The notes below the pieces were generated by a model, which worked only from the letters and a program-made list of their open reading frames with translations, was not told the DNA's origin and ran no database searches. Below are positions 36,289 through 49,180 of a DNA stretch of 64,000 bases, piece by piece. How positions within the stretch are numbered: the first letter of the stretch is position 1; every line of letters begins with the position of its first letter. The position numbers and the translations under genes are program-made. The DNA is taken from assembly GCA_947561585.1 (NCBI GenBank), contig CANNZV010001064.1:50130-114129 (forward strand), in the 5' to 3' direction. The DNA comes from Caprella mutica (Eukaryota; Arthropoda; Malacostraca; Amphipoda; Caprellidae).

Positions 36289-36913
36289 AAGAGCTATAAT
36301 ACATATTTAAACTTTAAAGCTGTATTTCTATAGGTACCTATTTACCATATTAATTAAAGGCTAATTAGGGTCACGCAGGTAAATTGCGGCCCACTCACTA
36401 ACTGCGGCCTCCAACAACTGAAACATCATAGCTTCAAAACACACGTCAAAACTTAAATTGATAAGTTATAGCATGCACTGTGCTTCTTTTGATAGCTATG
36501 CAACATTTTAATGTAATTTCGATTCAGAATATTGTAGAGACTCTCTTGAGAGGGCCGCAATTGAAAATTAAATGGCCGCAATTTGCCTGCGTGACCCTAT
36601 ATGATTTGTATCATTTAATTTATTATTTTATAGGACTATTTATCTCTCGGTTGGGTATACAGCTATACCTAGTCCTAGACATTTTCCCACCCCTCTGCAC
36701 AAATTCACAATTAGAATATCATGCCAGTCTGCCAGTCTGCAGAAACTGGTAAAGTGTTCGTAGAGATCTCTTATTCTGTTTGTAGCAAAATCAATGTAAA
36801 TATAGGGATTAATTCAGAAGTGTTCGTAGCAAAATTAATGTAAATACCTATAGGAATTAATTCCAAATTGTTCGGAGAGAATATCCCAAATATCTCACAT
36901 ATTCTGCAGACTG

Positions 36914-37149
36914 GCCAGTCTGTATTTGGTGCACAAAATTCGACTGACATTTTGAAAAAGCTGAAAAATCCACCATAAATTTCCAGTAATTTGGATGATT
37001 CACCAACATTTTACCCATTTTTCCACCGAAAATTAATGGTAACATAGGAATAAATAGCTAAAAATCCACCGACTTTGCCAGAATATTATATTCAAAGGGA
37101 AAAAATTCCACAGACATGTCGGTGGAATTTACCACGAAATACAGACTGG
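36914..37149. mobile_element. CCAGTCTGTATTT inverted-repeat element, copy 2
   Basis: CCAGTCTGTATTTGGTGCAC to ACCACGAAATACAGACTGG. Better preserved ends than copy 1, same internal order. Confidence 0.7.
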
Positions 37150-37227
37150 ATCTGAATATGGAACATTTAAGATATTTCCATAACGCAGCCTTGCATGCTG
37201 AGGGCCTGAGGCTGGTGAGACGGATCA

Positions 37228-37352
37228 GCCAGTCTGTATTTGGTGCACAAAATCCCACTGACTTTTTAAAAAGCTGAAAAAATCCACTATAAATTTCCAG
37301 TAATTTGGCTGATCCATCAACATTTTCTCCATTTTTCCACTGAAAATTAATG
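37228..37352. mobile_element. CCAGTCTGTATTT element, truncated copy 3
   Basis: Left half only, breaking off after the CCATTTTTCCACTGAAAATT segment. 37353-39090 beyond it holds scattered related words and AT-rich DNA but no gene I can support. Confidence 0.6.
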
Positions 37353-39093
37353 ATACCTAACATAGGTAGCTACTGCCAGTTTGCAGAATATGGAACATTT
37401 TTCCAAGACTCTCTGCTGCTGCATGCTGCTGCGCTGCAGGAGTTTTTGATTGAATTTTAGAAATTGTAGATCTCAGCGGGAGATCTTGAATTAATTCCTA
37501 TGTTACCATTAATTTAGGTGCGGGACATTTTGAATCTGCTGCTGAGAGTCAGAGAGTAGCTCTCTCTCAAAATAGTCTCTGCAGGAGAAGAGACACATTC
37601 TGCAGACTGGGTAGCTAAAAACAATTTTGAATTTATTCCTATGTTTGGCAGTTTGGGTACCCGTACCAAGCGTACCTGTTTACATTAATTTTGCTACAAA
37701 CAATAATGGATTTATCCCTATATTTAAATTAATTTTACAGAGAACAGAATGAGAGAACTCTACAAACACATATGGTCTTTACCAGTTTCAGCAGTCTGGA
37801 ATGTACAATTTAGCGTAGGCCTGAGGGAGATTCTGACAAAATAAGAATTGATGATACCTAATTGAATCATTGATAAAGAGAGCAATAGGTACATTAGGTA
37901 CCTACTCAGGGCCAGGGACCAGAATTTACTTGAGGGAAATTCCACTGACTTGTCATTTTAAGCTATTTATTCCTTGCTATGTTGGCCTAGATTTTTTCAG
38001 ATTTTTGAAAAGAACAGGGTATTTATTCCTTCGTTGCCATTATTTTTGGTGGCTAAATTGGGACAGTGAGAGGCTGAGAGTGTTGGCTAAAAAAATAGAT
38101 AATTCTATTAAATGAAAGAGTATATCATTAAATAAAAGCTAGTTTCTATAACAAAACCATTCATAGAAAACTTTCATCATTTGAGGGGAGTCTATGATAA
38201 ATTTCAATTAGGATTTTTGGGAGCACCGGTTGAAGACCATTCAGCTCCTTATATACCTAGGTGTGGTAAACCTTTGGACAAATTTTTTCTCTTTTGTTGA
38301 TAAATAGATAAAGGGACATTAATAATAGAATAAAATGTTGTTATTTTATTTTTTAAATGCCTATTTAAAATAAAAATATAGATTAATTAATTCGCAAATT
38401 CAGCGCCACCTACTGATAGTCTGATCAACCCTGGACTTACAAATGTCCATTCTAAACAAGAGATTGGGCAAAACAATGACGCACATACGCACGCAATCGT
38501 TAAACTACAACTTTTAAACTTAAAAACCTACAGCCTAGCCTCCTAGCTATCACACTATACTGACTAGACTACCTAGTTATTATAGTTTTATACTAATTGA
38601 TTTCAAATAATTGTTATTTCTAATTGATAGAATCTGATCAGGATTGTAAACAACAATTCCAAGCGCCCGTTGCAGTGAACGCTGGACTTAAAACCAATTT
38701 TTTTTTACTGGTGTTAGTTATATAAAAGACGAATAAACTCTCGTGTGTATACAACTAATTACTTACAACATTTTCATTACAAAAAATTACCTTTTTTATA
38801 AAGTTTACTGCCCCTTTCTTGTATTTTTTTCTTTCATATACTCATTAATGTATGTTTAATATATTCTGATTAGTAGGTAGGTATATGTTTAATATATATT
38901 TTCATTAATCCATGTTTTATATATTCTAACTAGTATATGTTTAATAATACAGACTTACTTAGGTACATATGTTTAATAATATATTTTCACTAATATTTAA
39001 ATCAGAATATACCTAATAGTTAATTAATAGCCTAACTTACATACATTTTTCATGGCGAAAATTATAAATAGAATCATTTAGATGAATTTTTAC

Positions 39094-39860
39094 GGATCTT
39101 TCCCATTTGATGACCCTCACCAACTTTAATTTTTTTTTTTAGGTATTGTTTGTCCGTAGAATTTGTCCGTAGAAAAATAACCATTTTTATGTAACTAGAA
39201 ACTATGTAATACTAACTTTTTGAGATATGAGGGTTTGGATTTATTTATTCCCTATGTGTTACCGAGGGTTTGGGAACTTTGAAAAAAATTCATGTTTGCA
39301 TTGAAATTATTCAAGCATTATAGATTTTCTACATGAAACTGTAATTTAGTATGTTGTATCTACAAGTTTGTTGTACTGCAAACTTCATATGATTGATTAA
39401 TGACCTGGCTGGAAAGCTCGGGAGGCGGCACTCCCCCGAAATACATATATCGAATATTTCCAGTTGCCGTGATATTTTCCATTCATTACTTCAATACTAG
39501 CTGATAGCCTATATTTGTAATGACTAATGGGGACCGTGCCGTCCTCCATACCCTCCTGTCAGGTCATTGATCAATCATGAAATGTGCAGTGGAACAAAGT
39601 AGCGGATACAACAAACTATACATTATGGTTATTTTTGACCAAAATTGGCCAAACAGCGTTTAAACGAGTTACGAGTTTTTTTCAAAGTTCTCAATCCTTC
39701 AGTAATACATAGGAAATAAATAACTTTAAACCCTCATATTTCAAAAACTATTAGTTTCTACAAAAAATCGGTCTTGATTTTAGGATTCTATGGACAAAAA
39801 TACATATGAAAAAATTAATTTAAATTAAATCTGGTGGAGGTCGTCAAATGGGAAAGACCC
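39094..39860. mobile_element. Large foldback element, about 770 bp
   Basis: Left GGATCTTTCCCATTTGATGA pairs with right TCGTCAAATGGGAAAGACC. Pairing continues over roughly 300 bp per arm: GAGATATGAGGGTTTGG with AAACCCTCATATTTC, and TGTTGTATC with GATACAACA. The centre (39405-39565) is GC-richer with CGGGAGGCGGCAC opposite GTGCCGTCCTCC. A fragment with GTTTGTTGCATCCGCTA recurs near 57962. Non-coding. Confidence 0.7.
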
Positions 39861-40905
39861 TAGCTGTATACTAGCAAGGCCGACATACTAGTGACTTCTA
39901 CAAAAAGATATATAATGACACTTAGTTTATAAAAATTCTTATATGTTTTTCAAGAACGTACTAGTAGCAAAGATATTATCTATATTATTATTGTACAATA
40001 TCTTTGCTAGTAGTACATAACATTTATTTTTACTCATTTTAACAATACATATATGAAAAGTAATATTTATGTATAGACTATTCAAATAAACTCGTTCGCT
40101 TGCTCAGTCAATGTGGTAATTGTTTACTTTTTATAACAATTATTGTATTAATATAAAATTATTATTTTCGTAAGTTAAAATGTAAATGTCATTGTGTATT
40201 AAGTAACTTAAGTTAATAATATTCTTTTTGATATACTAATTAATGTAAGATGTATTTGAGGCCTCTTCATCTTGTAGCATAATAGCCTACCATTCTAGTC
40301 TCTATCCAAGTGAAACTTACTTGCCTCAAATTATTTAGTATCAATTAATTCATCTTTAAAATCAACAACATAAACTATACAGTTTTACCTTTCTTGGAAC
40401 TGTTGAAGTTAATGTTTGTTGACTTTAGATCGTATCACCCCCACTGGGGGCCCTAATATTTAATTTATTGTATCATTGTATCATCCCATCTCAATTTTTT
40501 CAAAATAGTTAAAAATTTCAATATTAATGTTCCTGATTCACTATACATACTTATTAGCGATCAGAAAAATTAACATTAGGAACGCTACCAATTTTAAATT
40601 TATCAAATTATTTTTTATTAAATTTAACTTTACATAAAATGAGTATTAAAATATCCGTTATGAACAAACACTATTTTCTTTCTCCTATTGCAAAATACTT
40701 TAACATATAAATTAGTACACAGATAAAATCGCTTGACTTAGTCTTGGTTTCAACACTATATAGGGTTACAAGTAAGATACAAAAACATAGGACTGGTCAT
40801 TGTAAGGATTTTGACTATAGCTAAGGACGTTTCTACGTTTCTAAAGTAGTCTGCGTACTGCACATTCACCTTTAGATACTTGAAAATTGAGATATCATTA
40901 TATTC
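39861..40905. other. AT-rich intergenic DNA, no gene seen
   Basis: Includes a short tandem with AAGATATTATCTATATTATT and many simple AT runs. No supported frame. Confidence 0.5.
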
Positions 40906-40911
40906 TTTATT
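40906..40911 (-). terminator. Candidate polyadenylation signal of the P450 gene
   Basis: AATAAA on the minus strand about 100 nt past the stop codon. Confidence 0.5.
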
Positions 40912-41012
40912 AAAATAGTTTTGTGAATAAATACAAATACTATAGTGAAATGTCAATAATGCACACTATCACTTTGTTTATATCTAAACTATTTCTAAGT
41001 TATTTACAATCT

Positions 41013-44000
41013 TCAATGACAACAAATTAGTTCATCTTCACTGGGCGGATAGATTTCAAGCTGGCGAAGATGATGATCTCCGGGGTTGGGAATGGCATCG
41101 AATTTTATGGGACACTTATTGGCGGGCTTCAGAGTCAAAGACTTAGACTGAAGGGGTAGAGGGTGAACACTGTGATTGTCACACAGAGATAAGTCGTATT
41201 TGGTTATAATTTCAACGATGGCAGTCTTGATTGCCATATCTGCAAATCTGAAGCCTGGGGGTAAAGAATTTAAATGTTAGTAGTATAAAAAGAAATTAAA
41301 AGACTAATATTCACAGTTTAAACAACTAGTTTAGAATCACATTAATTTGAAATTAAGGAAAAATACTGTAAATAAAATTAAAAATATCTAATATTGACAG
41401 TATTAAAAGTTTATGCGCTTCCAAAACTTTTGCCCGATTTTTCGTATTGACATTTGTAAATTTTTAAACTTTTATTTGTGATTTAGAGTGGGTGAATCTT
41501 ACCCACACAACTCCTCGGTCCAACTCCAAATGGTAAATATGTGAATTTACGAATTTGGTCTATTCTGTGAGGTAAGAAACGTGAGGGTTTGAACTCCAGA
41601 GATTGGGGCCAGTAAGCTGGATCTCGATGTATACTCCACACAGGGACTAAAATAGGTTGGCCTTCTTGTAGGTTAATGTCAGTGCCAGGAATTCTGATGA
41701 AAGAAAAGTTGAGAAGAATAAATTCATATTGAAAGGTATGAAGCCCAAATTACTATGTATACAAGTTAACCACGTACGAATAGTCTCTAGTGCAGACTCT
41801 CTCTATGACGGGCCCTCCTGGGTACAAACGCAGAGTCTCGTCCATCACAGCCTTTAGGTAGGGGAGCTTCCTGATGTCATCGTAAGATAGATCGGAAGTT
41901 TCTTTTCTGTAACAAAAAGATAATGATATTGATCTTCTGAGAACACTTTTCAATCTTATTTATACCAATTATAACTTACTCTTTGAGAATTATGCAAGAT
42001 CTGAATGATATAATAAGAAATTCTTGGAATTATTCAACTTTCAGTTAAAATTTGGACATTTAGATGGAGAGACTCAAAAAATTCGAGTTTTAAAATACCT
42101 TTCAAAAAAATAATTTGAAAATATAAAAGGAAAGAGAACACAAACGTAGGATTTTCTGCTAGTTATCGGTGACAAATAAAGTTGTTAAATCATTTTAATT
42201 ATCACATTTGGTTCGTGCTAATATAGTAAACATAAAATTTTGGATACAGAATTATCAGGTAGACATTTCAACGTTTTAGACAACGTTATAATGACATATT
42301 TAATTGGATGTATACCTTAGAATTAGCGAATTTATACGAATATTTTATGGTAAAGATAGAAGTTAACTCTTTATTGAATTACCTCTTTCTGTATATTTCT
42401 CTCCTCAAGGCTGCCTGCTCATGTGGATGAGCGGCAAGGAGGTGAATCATCACTGCCAGAGTAGTGGATGTGTTGGCATAACCAGCCAGTAGGAAGAGAA
42501 CGGACTGGGCAACTATGCGATCATCTGATAACTATAGGAGTAGTAATAATTGAGAAAACACATCATTTCGGATCTACTCTCTGAAAATTGATGTTTTTGA
42601 TAATATTGATTATGAAAAGCAATTAGCTATGGAAAGTACGAGTAACCAGTGAAATAATTAAAGTAGGTACCGTAGAGAAAAAGTAGAATCTCCGGTTAAT
42701 AAATTACTCTCTCGAGTATACCAAATTTTCGGAATTTTATCCCTGCATATTTCTTGTAATTTGAATGACTATTTTTCAAATCCGTCTTACTTTGGTGTCT
42801 TCCAACAAGTCTAAAAAATCTCCTCTTCTCGTATTGCTCGATTTTCGACATTTCCGAGTATGATTTATAACATTTTTGAAGTAATTGAACTCAGAACTCG
42901 ATAAGTCAACTCCAAATTTGCCAAGAATGTCAGTCATCCATGGTAAGCTTAGAAGCAAAATAATCTGAACGAAATACAAGAAACTAATTAATTATTATAA
43001 AAATATATCCGTTACATTTCTACTTCACAAAATTTGTCTTTGAATTTCTGTCTGTAGGTAATAGGTACTAAATGACTGGTTGCATAATACGTATGATTGA
43101 TCAAAGTGATGATTACCTCAGACCAAATAAAAGCTATTCATTTAATATAAGTTTTCAACATGATGTAAACTATAATCTATACACGGTCAATATAATCTGT
43201 TAATTGCTAAAACACGCAATATTATATTCGAGCACCGCATCCATTTCTCACTTTTGCAATCCTCTTCCAGGATAATTTAATCAAATCCGCAGCAGTCTCA
43301 GAGAATTTGTGGCCCTCAGATCTGTCAGAGTTGGATTCGATTCCGAACGCACACGAGGCTATCGAATCAATCATGTACTTTTCACACATTTTCACCGTCT
43401 GTAAAAAGATTAAATTCGGTCATTTATGTGATTTTTTTTTTGTTTGAAAAAGGGACTCGATGGTGGTTTCCAAGTTATTTTGTAAATCCTTAAAATTTTA
43501 ACGAAGTTCACAGAGTTATTTGATGTACTGCGTATTCGGCTGTTGATAATTTCGAATACTGCAAATATTACGGGTTCAATTCTCTGATGTTTTACCTTCC
43601 AATTTATAGAAAAAGATATGAAATTGTTTTCTCGAACAATATTACTTAGCGTAAGTCGTTTTCCTAATGAATCTAGAAAAAATTATGTAATTTTACTTGT
43701 TAGTAGCTAGACATTTATGAAATCTCATATATTTCACCTATGTATAATTAATTAACTTATTAAAAATATACTGTTTGAATAAGATATTGAAGATAGTGAT
43801 AAATTTATTCTTCTCACTGATGGAGTACCGAAAGACAACAGGAATCGCAGCCTTTAGAGTTCTTCATATTCTTCAGATTGGCCATCAGAACCAGCACCTT
43901 CTGTTCAACCAAACTGAAGATCGTCTTGACTTTACTGATAGTGAATGTTGGTGAGACAACTGTTCTTATCTCCCTCCAGTTCTCTCTACTTGCATTTGTG

Positions 44001-44525
44001 AGCATTTCGTTAGCAATGGGACTGACCTGAAAGATGCAAAGCTGATAAAAGTGTGAATTTAAATTCAAATTGGACCATCGACTCAAATTGTTCTTTCAAC
44101 CTTGGCTAGTTTGAATTCCCGTCGTTCAGAGAAGTGCGTGAAATCCCTAACAAGCATCAGCTTCAATAGGTCGGGATTGCTGACGAACAACCCTGGGGTT
44201 AGAAAGTCGTAATATCCGCAAAACTCCTTGCCGTTATTGTCATAGTAAGCACTGTCCAAGAACTGAAATGGAACACAAAGTTTCAAAATATAAGCATCAA
44301 TTCTCTAAATTCTATTAATCAAAATCCTTAAAAATATTCCTAATATCTTACTTGATAAAAAGGAACTGATATTCCAAGTCTCTGCAAGGTGTTTCCGAAC
44401 AGAAACTTAGGCTTTATAGAAGGAACACCTAAATTCTTCCAATATCTCTGTTTCTTCCAGATAAAATATAAAACCAAAGCTAAACATAGCAGAGCCAACA
44501 CAAATGTGATGAATTGGGTCATCAT
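41013..44525 (-). CDS. Cytochrome P450, CYP3 clan, complete, nine exons
   Basis: Exons 44525-44352, 44262-44101, 44026-43829, 43398-43252, 42964-42791, 42531-42383, 41906-41778, 41693-41503 and 41254-41013 sum to 1566 nt (521 residues), normal for a microsomal P450. The N-terminal anchor (MMTQFITFVLALLCLALVLY) is followed by WKNLGVPSIKP. Helix C has WREIR; helix I reads LLAGYANTSTT, where CYP3-clan enzymes usually have AGxETTxTT; helix K has ETLR; the PERF region reads FKPSRF; the haem loop is PFGVGPRSCVG, supplying the Cys ligand. The product is expected on the ER membrane oxidising small lipophilic substrates with P450 reductase. CYP3-clan members (CYP6, CYP9, CYP3A-like) often handle xenobiotics; the subfamily cannot be read by eye. 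Donors at 44101 (GTTGAA) and 43829 (GTACTC) are weak, so that exon 3/4 junction is least certain. The frame is also open 174 nt upstream to an ATG at 44699. Confidence 0.9.
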
Positions 44526-44529
44526 CTTA

Positions 44530-46160
44530 AGATCAGTAAATGTATTTTGCGATAAATTGTCAACATCATTGCCGCATGATGTATACGTGGTTCTCAAACG
44601 TTCGACATCGATGAAATTTTCTAAGTTTCTACATGATGAGCACATCGCTGTTTCCGATTCACAATTTACCATTCTGGTTTCATTAGCCGAATTTTGCATT
44701 CCTAATTGAAAAAAATAAATAATCCGATTTAAATAATGAGCAATTTGCTATAAATTAGACCTGATAAACTCCAATAGTGGTTTCTTATATCCTACTAAGA
44801 GATGTTACTTGTTCCTGAGCTACACGTGGAATGAGACCGAGATTTGGTATGATGACTAGAAATTGATATATTATCATCTAGTTCACCCGACAACAAAAAT
44901 GAAGTGCTCTACAGTCTACCTAGAGTTATGAAATACGTCTATGGTAACGTCTGGTACATTCTTATCTCCTGACCTCATTGAAAATATATAATGGACATTG
45001 ATAGATGTGCGTATCATTGGTTAAAGGACTACTGAAAAAAGTAATGGATGAATAAATTTAATAATTGAGAGATAAATCATAGGTTGGCTCTCATGCTAGA
45101 TATGTTTATCACTAATTTATCAGCTCGCTAGTCAGTATATTTGTTAGCAGTGACAAATATCTGCTTAATTTAATACTATATATTTAGATACAAAAGATTA
45201 GAAGATAAGAAATAGAGCACAATATTATATCTTGGCTAATATGAATACAGTAGAACTCATACATAGTGAAGCTCTCTATAGTGAATTTAGAGTCCTGAAT
45301 AAGAGAATCAACTCGTATAGTGAACTAATTTTCTTTAGTCTGCCAAGAAAAGACATCAGATTTTAGAAAACTTTTGACTATTTAATGGCAGACTAAAGAA
45401 AATATGTTGACCATACAGTGCTAGGTACTCTATTAAATAAATTTAGTGCGGTAATTAGTACTATTCTCACGTGTTTTAAAGAGCCATCAAAACATAATTT
45501 ATATGCAAGATAGCTTCTAAATTTAAAAAAATCATTGAGTACTATACTTAACCAATAACAGTTGTCCCTAATATTTGTCAGTTGAAAACAAGCATGGAAA
45601 GAAACATTATAATCCTACCACGTGATGGCGGACCTTTTCAGTTTACATTTTTACATAATTAAAGGTTCCGAATCGATTTAGCACCACTTGGGTGGCAGTT
45701 CAAATTTGACTGTACATGCCCTTTTACATTAAAAATAATTTAAAATAATCTGGTTAATTGAATTAGGTTTGCATTATAAATAACATAAATAAATATATGA
45801 GAATATGATAGTCTTCCAATTAATCTCCACTCGATTTCTTTGATTCTCCACTTTCAGTCCTATCAGAGTTATGATGGTTTGAACTGATCGTAACTGGTAA
45901 ATCTGTTACTGAAGTCATTTTTAAATATATATAGAAACTAACAACACAGTCTTTTGTTCAATTGTGAATGTCTTCATAATAAAAGCAGGACTTGAAAAAA
46001 AATGTAAAAAAGGAAATAAACCCAACAAATATCAAAAGCTAAATAGGACAATAGGACGGTTTATATCAAGTTGAAATTCTCCTTCATAGTTTTTCTACTT
46101 AGCAACAACAATATTGTTCATATTGTCATAAAGATGGACGCCCCCGTCTACTTTTATCTT
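44530..46160. other. Intergenic DNA upstream of the P450 gene
   Basis: Holds a pogo-like element (45248-45430). The P450 promoter should lie here, but no clear TATA or initiator was picked out. No gene seen. Confidence 0.5.
45248..45430. mobile_element. pogo-like MITE
   Basis: CAGTAGAACTCATACATAGT, CTCTATAGTGAATTTAGAGT and CGTATAGTGAACTAATTTTC on the left; GCAGACTAAAGAAAATATG and CATACAGTGCTAGGTACTC on the right in inverse. It is preceded by TA. The left end carries TATAGTGAA boxes, the word amplified in intron 8 of the cadherin gene. Confidence 0.6.
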
Positions 46161-46164
46161 TTTA

Positions 46165-49030
46165 TGATGATGTACTATCAGAGAAAAGAGTCACTGTGAT
46201 GATGTACTATCAGAGAAAAGAGTCACTGTGATGATGTACTATCAGAGAAAAGAGTTACTGTGATGATGTACTATCAGAGAAAAGAGTCACTGTGATGATG
46301 TACTATCAGAGAAAAGAGTCACTGTGATGATGTACTATCAGAGAAAAGAGTCACTGTGATGATGTACTATCAGAGAAAAGAGTTACTGTGATGATGTACT
46401 ATCAGAGAAAAGAGTCACTGTGATGATGTACTATCAGAGAAAAGAGTTACTGTGATGATGTACTATCAGAGAAAAGAGTCACTGTGATGATGTACTATCA
46501 GAGAAAAGAGTCACTGTGATGATGTACTATCAGAGAAAAGAGTCACTGTGATGATGTACTATCAGAGAAAAGAGTCACTGTGATGATATACTATCAGAGA
46601 AAAGAGTCACTGTGATGATGTACTATCAGAGAAAAGAGTCACTGTGATGATGTACTATCAGAGAAAAGAGTTACTGTGATGATGCACTATCAGAGAAAAG
46701 AGTTACTGTGATGATATACTATCAGAGAAAAGAGTCACTGTGATGATGTACTATCAGAGAAAAGAGTCACTGTGATGATGTACTATCAGAGAAAAGAGTC
46801 ATTGTGATGATGTACTATCAGAGAAAAGAGTTACTGTGATGATGTACTATCAGAGAAAAGAGTCACTGTGATGATGTACTATCAGAGAAAAGAGTCACTG
46901 TGATGATGTACTATCAGAGAAAAGAGTCACTGTGATGATGTACTATCAGAGAAAAGAGTCACTGTGATGATGTACTATCAGAGAAAAGAGTTACTGTGAT
47001 GATATACTATCAGAGAAAAGAGTCACTGTGATGATGTACTATCAGAGAAAAGAGTCACTGTGATGATGTACTATCAGAGAAAAGAGTTACTGTGATGATG
47101 TACTATCAGAGAAAAGAGTCACTGTGATGATGTACTATCAGAGAAAAGAGTCACTGTGATGATGTACTATCAGAGAAAAGAGTCACTGTGATGATGTACT
47201 ATTAGAGAAAAGAGTCACTGTGATGATGTACTATTAGAGAAAAGAGTCACTGTGATGATGTACTATCAGAGAAAAGGGTCACTGTGATGATGTACCATCA
47301 GAGAAAAGAGTCACTGTGATGATGTACTATCAGAGAAAAGGGTCACTGTGGTGATGTACTATCAGAGAAAAGAGTCACTGTGATGATGTACTATTAGAGA
47401 AAAGAGTCACTGTGATAATGTACTATCAGAGAAAAGGGTCACTGTGATGATGTACCATCAGAGAAAAGAGTCACTGTGATGATGTACTATCAGAGAAAAG
47501 AGTCACTGTGATGATGTACTATCAGAGAAAAGAGTCACTGTGATGATGTACTATCAGAGAAAAGAGTCACTGTGATGATGTACTATCAGAGAAAAGAGTC
47601 ACTGTGATGATGTACTATCAGAGAAAAGAGTTACTGTGATGATGTACTATCAGAGAAAAGAGTCACTGTGATGATGTACTATCAGAGAAAAGAGTCACTG
47701 TGATGATGTACTATCAGAGAAAAGAGTCACTGTGATGATGTACTATCAGAGAAAAGAGTCACTGTGATGATGTACTATCAGAGAAAAGAGTTACTGTGAT
47801 GATGTACTATCAGAGAAAAGAGTCACTGTGATTATGTACTATCAGAGAAAAGAGTCACTGTGATGATGTACTATCAGAGAAAAGAGTCACTGTGATGATG
47901 CACTATCAGAGAAAAGAGTCACTGTGATGATGTACTATCAGAGAAAAGAGTCACTGTGATGATGTACTATCAGAGAAAAGAGTCACTGTGATGATGTACT
48001 ATCAGAGAAAAGAGTTACTGTGATGATGTACTATCAGAGAAAAGAGTCACTGTGATGATGTACTATCAGAGAAAAGAGTCACTGTGATGATGTACTATCA
48101 GAGAAAAGAGTCACTGTGATGATGTACTATCAGAGAAAAGAGTCACTGTGATGATGTACTATCAGAGAAAAGAGTTACTGTGATGATGTACTATCAGAGA
48201 AAAGAGTCACTGTGATGATGTACTATCAGAGAAAAGAGTCACTGTGATGATGTACTATCAGAGAAAAGAGTCACTGTGATGATGCACTATCAGAGAAAAG
48301 AGTTACTGTGATGATGTACTATCAGAGAAAAGAGTCACTGTGATGATGTACTATCAGAGAAAAGAGTCACTGTGATGATGTACTATCAGAGAAAAGAGTC
48401 ACTGTGATGATGTACTATCAGAGAAAAGAGTCACTGTGATGATGTACTATCAGAGAAAAGAGTTACTGTGATGATGTACTATCAGAGAAAAGAGTCACTG
48501 TGATGATGTACTATCAGAGAAAAGAGTCACTGTGATGATGTACTATCAGAGAAAAGAGTCACTGTGATGATGCACTATCAGAGAAAAGAGTCACTGTGAT
48601 GATGTACTATCAGAGAAAAGAGTCACTGTGATGATGTACTATCAGAGAAAAGAGTCACTGTGATGATGTACTATCAGAGAAAAGAGTCACTGTGATGATG
48701 TACTATCAGAGAAAAGAGTCACTGTGATGATGTACTATCAGAGAAAAGAGTCACTGTGATGATGTACTATCAGAGAAAAGAGTTACTGTGATGATGTACT
48801 ATCAGAGAAAAGAGTCACTGTGATGATGTACTATCAGAGAAAAGAGTCACTGTGATGATGTACTATCAGAGAAAAGAGTCACTGTGATGATATACTATCA
48901 GAGAAAAGAGTCACTGTGATGATGTACTATCAGAGAAAAGAGTCACTGTGATGATGTACTATCAGAGAAAAGAGTCACTGTGATGATGTACTATCAGAGA
49001 AAAGAGACACTGATGACGTACTATCAGAGA
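46165..49030. repeat. 32-bp satellite array 1, about 90 copies
   Basis: Unit GATGATGTACTATCAGAGAA plus AAGAGTCACTGT. Variants GAGTTACTG, GATGCACTAT, GATATACTAT and CTATTAGAG are scattered. GAGTTACTG recurs at multiples of 32 bp, often 160 bp (five units) in the right half, hinting at higher-order repeats. The array ends in the 71-bp module also found in cadherin intron 4. Confidence 0.97.
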
Positions 49031-49180
49031 AAAAAATCTCTGACTGACTGTAAATAGATATTGTATGAATGATCTTCATCGTAAGAGTTCATCCCATGGT
49101 GCAATATTATTTGTTAACTAATTTAAAAATAATGAAATCAATATATGAAAAAATCTACGTAGAAAAATATTTTTTTAATC
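49031..49180. repeat. Right flank shared by both 32-bp arrays
   Basis: CTGACTGACTGTAAATAGAT through AATATTATTTGTTAACTAAT to TTTTTAATCCTAAAATA is repeated almost base for base at 63346-63498. Confidence 0.9.

Noticed and set aside
43817..43828. Stronger donor CATCA|GTGAGA for P450 exon 3
   Set aside because: It would put exon 4 out of frame with an immediate stop; the weaker GTACTC donor keeps the frame.
44526..44699. N-terminal extension of the P450 to an upstream ATG
   Set aside because: The 58 extra residues are hydrophilic and would precede the membrane anchor, unlike microsomal P450s; treated as 5' UTR, though not excluded.
46165..49030. Regular 32-bp repeats recalling a CRISPR array
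   Set aside because: Units are directly abutting with no unique spacers, and the setting is eukaryotic; this is a satellite.
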